Below, piece after piece: positions 58,315 through 64,000 of a DNA stretch of 64,000 nt. Source of the stretch: Druceiella hillmani (lineage: Eukaryota > Arthropoda > Insecta > Lepidoptera > Hepialidae); contig JAYKKI010000003.1 in assembly GCA_039881145.1 (NCBI GenBank), forward strand, positions 9,259,501-9,323,500, written 5' to 3'. The notes under the pieces are model-generated. The model was given only the letters and a program-made list of their open reading frames with translations. It was not told the DNA's origin and made no database searches. A program made the translations under genes and the position numbers. The first letter of the stretch is position 1. Each line of letters starts with the position of its first letter.

Positions 58315-59000
58315 ATGAGTTTAAATCAGTCTTCACTCCTCACCGTTAAGTCCCTGTCACTATCTTTTGACACCATACATTTCTAGATAATTGAAACGAA
58401 TTCAAAACCGGTAAACCTATCCTTCAGCATTAAGTAGTTCTTTTCATCATCTACCATTTATAGTAACAAATTCTTGCCACCATTTGTGACCAATGGACTC
58501 GCCAAAACAAGTGAAATGAGCCCAAAATGCATGCAAGTAAATATATTCTTCGCTATTGAGAACTTCCTATCAACATTTTTCGGCTCTATAATTCAAACTT
58601 GGATGCCATTTTCGACGGAAGGGCTGGCCAAAATAAGTTGAAAGTCTAAACTCGATGAAACTATTTATCAATATTAAGAAGCACAGACATCACTTTCGTC
58701 TTCTTCATCAGGCCAGGTCAGTGCTTGTGACTAAAAGACTCATCAATGCAAGTAAAACTATTGCAAGAATAATGAATTTATTCCTTACTACGTTCAGAAG
58801 TTCCTGTCATCAGCTTCCGGCTTCATTGTCAGTCCCTTGTCATTATTTTGGTCTCATTAATATAACATAAATAAGCTTAAATTCGGTTAAAACTTTCCCT
58901 TTTCCCCAGCGCCATCTGCACACTGCTACAAACACGTAAAATGAGCTCAAACTCGGTACCAATTTTTTCAAGGGGACTTTTTACTTTTAATAGTTCATTA
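58315..59000 (+). repeat. Degenerate tandem array, ~125-bp units
   Basis: At least five units starting ATGAGCTCAAACTCG-like: 58,315 (short), 58,396-58,515, 58,516-58,642, 58,643, about 58,744, about 58,870 and 58,940 (partial). Shared segments are GCAAGTAAAACTATT, AAGAAGTTCCTGTCATCAGC, TTCCGGCTTCATTGTCAG and CAATGGACTCGCCAAAACA. It is absent from units A and B. The 71-codon frame across it is a by-product. Confidence 0.75.
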
Positions 59001-59099
59001 AGATATCTTCTGAGTTAAATATCATGTTGTAACCATCTTTATATTGGACCTCTCTGAAATCACTTATTTTCAAGTAATAAAAGATAATGAAAGTTGGTC

Positions 59100-61750
59100 A
59101 ATGCATCTCTAAGATACGCGAAAAAAATACATGGTCGTATAATTGAAAACCTCTTTTTTTAAATTCGGTTAAAGTTCGACAGGGAAAACTCAGGGTGATC
59201 GCTATAAATCTTATCCAGGTACTTGTTTGAATTTTAGCTATGACGTAACAAAAAATTATAGTTCATGCTATTAATACTTTAATTCAGAGACATTATTTTT
59301 TTATTTCTGTTAATTTTTTTTTATTACGTCCAATAAAATTAAAATGTTTGAACTACAAAACTAACAGTTTTTTTTTACAATTATCAAATTGATATATTTT
59401 ATTTGCTAAAATATTCTATAACATTTAGTTTTTGTTATTTACATTTTATTGAAATATTGTTTACTCAATATCTTCTTCGTTGAAGTTGCTTATGCTAAAA
59501 ATAGAGGAAATTATGGGATAGCTATAAAGATGAAAGTTTATAAATGTGAATATAGGTGTAAAATACTTCTCTCATCTTTATCTAATTAGGTAAAGGTTTA
59601 GTTAAAAGCGGCAACTAACACAATGACAACACTTTTAATAAAATTAATAAGGTTAGTGTTATGGGATAACAAAAATTTATAATTTTGCAATAGACTGTGT
59701 CCATTAAATCTTTTTCTACTCATAATTAAACCCCTGAGATAACGAGGATGTAATGTAATAACTTTCCATATTTTTTTTTTATTTTTCAGCCTTCAGTGCT
59801 ACAAGCAGACACCTCCACTGTATTTAAAAATTGTATTAAAAATTATATCATTAATCAATTAGCAAAAAATTATTTACATTGTATACTGGAAGGATGAAAA
59901 ATATTTTAAAAAATTACTTGATCAGTAAAAGTAAATGCATGCTACGATTCTTATTTTATAGTTTCGTTCGTTTATTGTTTTTTGTTTATGATATTAAAAA
60001 GACATCAAAATATTTCAACACGATACATAGCGGCAGTGTTAGTAACCGTAAAATTAAGTAAAGACCTGAATGTAGCGCATCGATATTTTTATTAGTTGCG
60101 GATAAGTATTTATAGATCCATCGTAAAATAAAGCATCATACTTTGCAAGGAAATAAGAAACCCATAAAATTTCGGCATGTGCGGCAGCTCATCCGTCTGT
60201 CACATAGTTTCTATAGTGTTGAAGTTTTGCTAGTGGATGCTTTATATAAAAATTTCATTTAACATGCTATTTCAATTAAAGAATAATATTTAAAAACAAC
60301 AAAAAGTTAGTAATAAAGTGCAGGTGAATACATTTATTTCGTACAATTTTACCAGCTGGATGTTGTCACAAAATATTTTTTTAAACGAAATAGAAAATCT
60401 AATTACTATTTTTATTCCTAGGCCCATTTCTGAAATGTTAAAGCTCTCGCATATTCAAATAGGTCACGCAGCAATGCATCACAATGAAAAAATACTGATG
60501 GATCACTGTCAAACATTTAGTACGGACCACCACATATTACACGCGGGCTGCAGAAGACCGTAATGCAAAGCACTAAAATGAATTGCTTGCCGAACGTTCT
60601 TTTTGCTCGGTGCGTTGCTTTACGGTGCGGCCCGTTTGAGTACGCAATGAACCAGGTGTGTTTGATATTCTAAAATACTAAGATAGAATACGCTCATCTA
60701 CAATCAAAATTTTTGAAACTGGTCAGCTCCATTTCGAGGCACGCACGACAGCAGTCGTATATTTCGTTTCAAATTGTTGATAAATGTTAAATTAAATAAT
60801 TTTTTCTAAAAATTCTAACCAAAGACTAGTTTCTAAAATTTTCATAACACCATTCAGTTTGCCCTTTTATTTAATAAAGCAAACATGTAATAAAATAAGT
60901 GATCGCAAACTACTAAAGCAAACAAGTAATAGAACAGAATATTTTTCGCTTCATATGCGAATGACATACATTACATAAACTAAAGGCCCGACTAAAAATT
61001 TGACGATATGTTTAAATGTACAGATAAGAGGGCAAAAAGGTATACCTGACAATATAATAACGATATAAGAATGACAATGATGATTTCATTAAGCTGCTCT
61101 GATTAAATGTAATGTAAAACTACAGTTCCTTTAACTCGATATATACATACATATTTTAATTCGACTCAATGTTTTTATATAACTAATAGAAAATTATTAC
61201 AAAATACAAGAATGGCTGTAAAGCACATTAGATTTAATGACTTTTATACACTTTAATTTAACATTTCCTTAAAATATTATTATGTGTTTGCTAAACATAT
61301 TACATTAATGTTCATGTTATACAAGTTGAAAAAAATATTTATTCGATCGTTGTAGAAGATTTTTATTACATATTGTCCTTAAACTGGTGTTAACCAGAAA
61401 GGCATTAAAACAACTGAAATTTTGTGAAATAAATAAATAAATGATTATAACCTTAATTCAAACCTAAAGTAATATAATAAAAACATTATTGTGTTATCTG
61501 CTAGCTATGTCTCGCCACATGCAAAAAAGGTACGCAAAGAGTTTATGTGTCTTTTTTTAGTATTCAGTAGTAAATAAATGGCATAGAGTAGTAAATAAAT
61601 GGTATCATATTTGACATAATAGCAGACTGAAGCAGACAGAATACAGTGTACACAGCAAATGTGTTAAATGTATACAATAATTATCACACTCTCCATGCTC
61701 CACTCCACTCTCCATTAGACTCTCCATGCGTATTAATAATAATAATTAAA
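59100..61750. other. Unit C noncoding stretch shared with A and B
   Basis: It aligns with A 12,860-15,600 and B 36,300-38,840. Anchors include TCGGTTAAAG-like segments (59,165; 12,892), AAACGAAATAGAAAATCTAA (60,384) and ATCTGCTAGCTATG (61,496). It holds the third copy of the paired arms (60,558-60,625) and short direct repeats at 61,562-61,606 and 61,684-61,730. No gene. Confidence 0.6.
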
Positions 61751-62762
61751 TAGATAGTTGATATGTACTGTGATGTCATACGACGCATATACTAAAAAAA
61801 TATTTTGATTTTAAGGTATGATTATAAGTGACTTATTAATAGTGACTTATTAATGTAAATTTCTCTTTGTTACTATCCCTTTGTTTCCCTTTCTCCCTGT
61901 TACTAATAACTTTAAAAATATTTTGGTACATTAAAATTCATCACCTGTTAAGTTATATATATCAGATTCGGTGGGTAGTATTACACTATATACATGTTGA
62001 AGAAAAAAAATATTCACTCTTATTATTTTTTAATATTGTCAAATATGAAACAACAATCATAAATAAAAAAAAAATTAATAACTTTTTTCATGTTCGAAAA
62101 AGTAAACCATTTAAATAAATTTGTCTGCTACAGGATATTTGAAGCCCATAAACTTCGTTCTCTTCCATAAATTCCTGTAAAATACTGTTAATTTCGTACA
62201 AGTCTCTATGTGAAATTCAGTTATATATAGTAAGCTAATTTCACAAGAATTCGTTCCATGTAATTAACTGACAAATATTAAACCACATAGTGTCAATAAA
62301 AATTATTAAAGTTATAAAAAAATAAGGTTATAAAAAAACTATAAATACGTTTTCTTAACCAAAGGATTTGTTCAGTCATACATAAAATTGACTGAAAACA
62401 GACTTGCTAAATCTGTTTACCGAAAGGTGAAGGTAATAAGGGTATTTCAACATAATATAATATTCTTTTAACTTTTAGCTCCAAATATTACTTCCAATTT
62501 TAATTAAAATTATGAAAAAAAACAACACTAGTAGAAGTTTATCTGAATTTATCGAAAATTGTGATACTATGCATCTGAAAAATGTACGCTAGGCAATATA
62601 TTTACGAAGTGAATTCATTTATTGATATGTATGTTTTACAAACAATTTTCAGTCAAGTTGTTTTGTTTTATTTAAATACAATAATCAAATCATAAATAAT
62701 ATAAGCCAATGCTTTACTTCTTAGGTTAGATTTAATATATTTATATAAGAATCCGGATAATG

Positions 62763-62811
62763 ACATCGATCGATTTTTCGATACAGGCTGTATCGAAAAA
62801 TCGATCGATGT
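62763..62811. repeat. 24-bp perfect palindrome, one-base centre
   Basis: ACATCGATCGATTTTTCGAT plus ACAG, a single G at 62,787, then the exact complement. A local array of ATCGATGTTC units begins at its right arm. Confidence 0.95.
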
Positions 62812-62880
62812 TCCATCGTTGTTCTATCCTTCCATCGATGTTCTATCGTATATTCTTCCATCGATGTTCTATAGTATGCA
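62804..62880 (+). repeat. Three irregular ~26-bp units next to the palindrome
   Basis: CATCGATGTTCTATCGTATA-like units (also with GTTGTTCTATCC and GTTCTATAGTATG variants). They reuse the ATCGATGTT end of the palindrome. Confidence 0.75.
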
Positions 62881-62995
62881 CGGCGCATGTTCCTAAAAAA
62901 AATTAATTGGCGGTAAAGTACCAGATTATTTTAATTAATAATGGATTGCTTAACGTAAGAGATAACATAATTTTTATTTATATTGGAAAAGATTA
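62879..62995 (+). repeat. 112-bp direct repeat, copy 2
   Basis: Second copy of 52,526-52,637, directly followed by a (TA)n run. Confidence 0.8.
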
Positions 62996-63599
62996 TATAT
63001 ATATATATATATATATATTGTTATAGATTATTAACCGTAGTGTGACAAATCAATTAATTTGGAAGTTTGGGTTGATGTTGCGTATCCGGACTATCTATTA
63101 TATCCTTGCAATTAAATTAACTGTCATGTTGTCAGTTAAACCACATAGTTTCAACCCGATTGTACACTCGTTAAAGTTAATGTCACTAATATTAAACGAT
63201 CATCATAACATTTTTACCTAATAGTTAAAGTGAAAATTTAGTGTTCATATATTCAGTAAATATGTAATACCTTCCTATTCTTATCTTAAATCATGGAAAG
63301 CTGCCAATGTAAATCTTATGAAGTAATTATGTTCAAATCTCTGTACCAGCCAAATTGTTCAGTTTGATTTCACCGCCAAAATTTTTAATTCGCAAAATCA
63401 CCTTGGTTGTTAACAGGTATTTTGTGGATATTAGATGTGATATCTGATGAACCTTGCAAATTTTATTACATATTATACTATGTTGACCTTGAATAGCAAT
63501 TTATACTTCATATTTCATGTATTTGATCAATTAGACACTAATATTTGACTAAACTGACTATGTGAGGTCGGGTTTTTGTCTCTTTTACACTTTAGAAAT

Positions 63600-63921
63600 C
63601 AATTCATTATAGGCTACGGATAATATATAACTTCGAATACTGGTCACGTTTCCTTACTTTAACATAATTCGATACAAGCCAGGGTTTTAATATAGGCTTT
63701 CGCTCCGTCTCTTGTAAATGATATAGACACTATTTCAAGGACTAGCTTTTATTTGCTGACGACTTAAAGTATTTTATAGAAAATGTAACAAGTTGCGACT
63801 ATAAAGTGGCATCAATGCCATTATTAAGTAGAGTATTGTGTATTTTCCTACGTAATTCCATTTACTTCTAATGCGATTGAATGGTGTCCAAATAGAATAA
63901 GCAATCCACAAGATTACAAGT
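63600..63921 (+). pseudogene. LINE reverse-transcriptase fragment (Jockey/CR1-like)
   Basis: The enzyme copies the LINE RNA into DNA at the target site. Segments in family order, with frame changes: QGFNIGFRSVS (about 63,680-63,712, family form QGS.LGPLLF), LVNDIDTISR (63,714-63,742, family form INDI), LFADDLKYFIENVTSCDY (63,749-63,802, with the catalytic FADD at 63,752-63,763) and NAIEWCPNRISNPQDYK (63,870-63,921, family form WC..N.L.LN..K). The upstream part from about 63,600 is consistent but weak. Stops and frame changes show it is dead. The window end is close, so more of the element may lie outside. Confidence 0.78.
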
Positions 63922-64000
63922 AATCGGTTATTAAAATATCTGTATCTGAGTAAGTATCATAATTACCTTATTTTTTTCCAATCATATGGATCCGCATTTT

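Larger units (their letters stand above)
45811..61750 (+). repeat. Tandem segmental duplication, unit C (with internal duplication)
   Basis: This is the third copy of the unit. Its left part aligns to the beginning of A and B but is shorter. From 47,940 it follows A positions 6,570-12,470 twice in tandem, then jumps after about 53,750 into unshared DNA. The shared sequence resumes near 59,100, where the segment matches A from about 12,860, and runs to about 61,750. Beyond that I see only a short possible match near 62,585-62,630 to B near 44,090-44,130. The unit carries no recognisable host gene. Confidence 0.75.
61750..63590. other. Stretch without recognised gene
   Basis: It includes a perfect palindrome and a short repeat array (62,763-62,880), the second 112-bp direct repeat, and a (TA)n run at 62,993-63,018. 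The rest is AT-rich with no recognised content. Confidence 0.5.

Noticed and set aside
60318..60563. 81-codon frame in unit C.
   Set aside because: The A and B counterparts (14,281-14,470; 37,590-37,760) are full of stops.
1..64000. tRNA, rRNA, CRISPR arrays, bacterial operators or ribosome-binding sites.
   Set aside because: No tRNA cloverleaf or rRNA segment was found by eye. The window is eukaryotic nuclear DNA with no sign of prokaryotic gene organisation.

Overview
This window looks like nuclear DNA of an insect, or at least an arthropod. It is strongly AT-rich and full of (TA)n tracts, and I could support no intact protein-coding host gene. What can be read are decayed transposable elements: Ty1/copia, pogo/Tigger with a PHD-type tail, and Jockey/CR1-like LINE. 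There are also two interspersed repeat types I know as common in insect genomes, and several hairpin structures. I cannot name the order or species from sequence alone.

Layout. The main structure is an old tandem segmental duplication. Unit A occupies about 1-28,200 (the window opens inside it), unit B about 28,500-45,810, and unit C about 45,811 to near the window end. Successive blocks of A can be followed in the same order in B and, with gaps, in C. Unit C also carries a nested tandem duplication of about 3 kb (47,940-50,985 and 51,000-53,800). The units differ mainly by insertions and deletions. A alone carries a copia remnant (about 3,300-6,200), a Tigger element (7,781-10,397) and about 9 kb of extra DNA (16,700-25,640) with a second copia remnant and a second Tigger remnant. 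B alone carries a 1 kb inverted duplication (43,621-44,663) and a LINE/SINE-tail-like repeat (41,551-41,760). C alone carries about 5 kb (53,760-59,090) with two tandem-repeat arrays nearby, and ends in a LINE reverse-transcriptase fragment.

Best-defined element. The Tigger element at 7,781-10,397 has 27-bp terminal inverted repeats, a TA target duplication, eight copies of a GGTACGACTTA-type motif, and a broken transposase on the minus strand (HTH, DDE with all three catalytic Asp, Ser/Thr/Pro-rich linker, C4HC3 finger). Unit B keeps the corresponding unoccupied site near 33,795, so the insertion postdates the duplication.

Most unusual element. A small foldback family has four copies (14,122; 26,666; 28,201; 57,232). 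Each begins AATTAAATGAAAC. The three complete copies fold back and then carry an unpaired 40-bp tail ending ATATTCA. One copy has 17-18 bp flanking direct repeats with a single-copy empty site in the paralogous unit, which suggests retroposition rather than a classical MITE. The arms contain a hammerhead-ribozyme-like core (CUGANGA, GAAA, GUC, with a pairing stem I), although one extra U precedes stem II.

A second theme is short, near-perfect, tight-loop hairpins that are present in one unit and absent from its paralogue. They look like template-switch (snap-back) mutations that the duplication lets one date. Alignments were made by eye, so all boundaries are approximate unless a motif fixes them.
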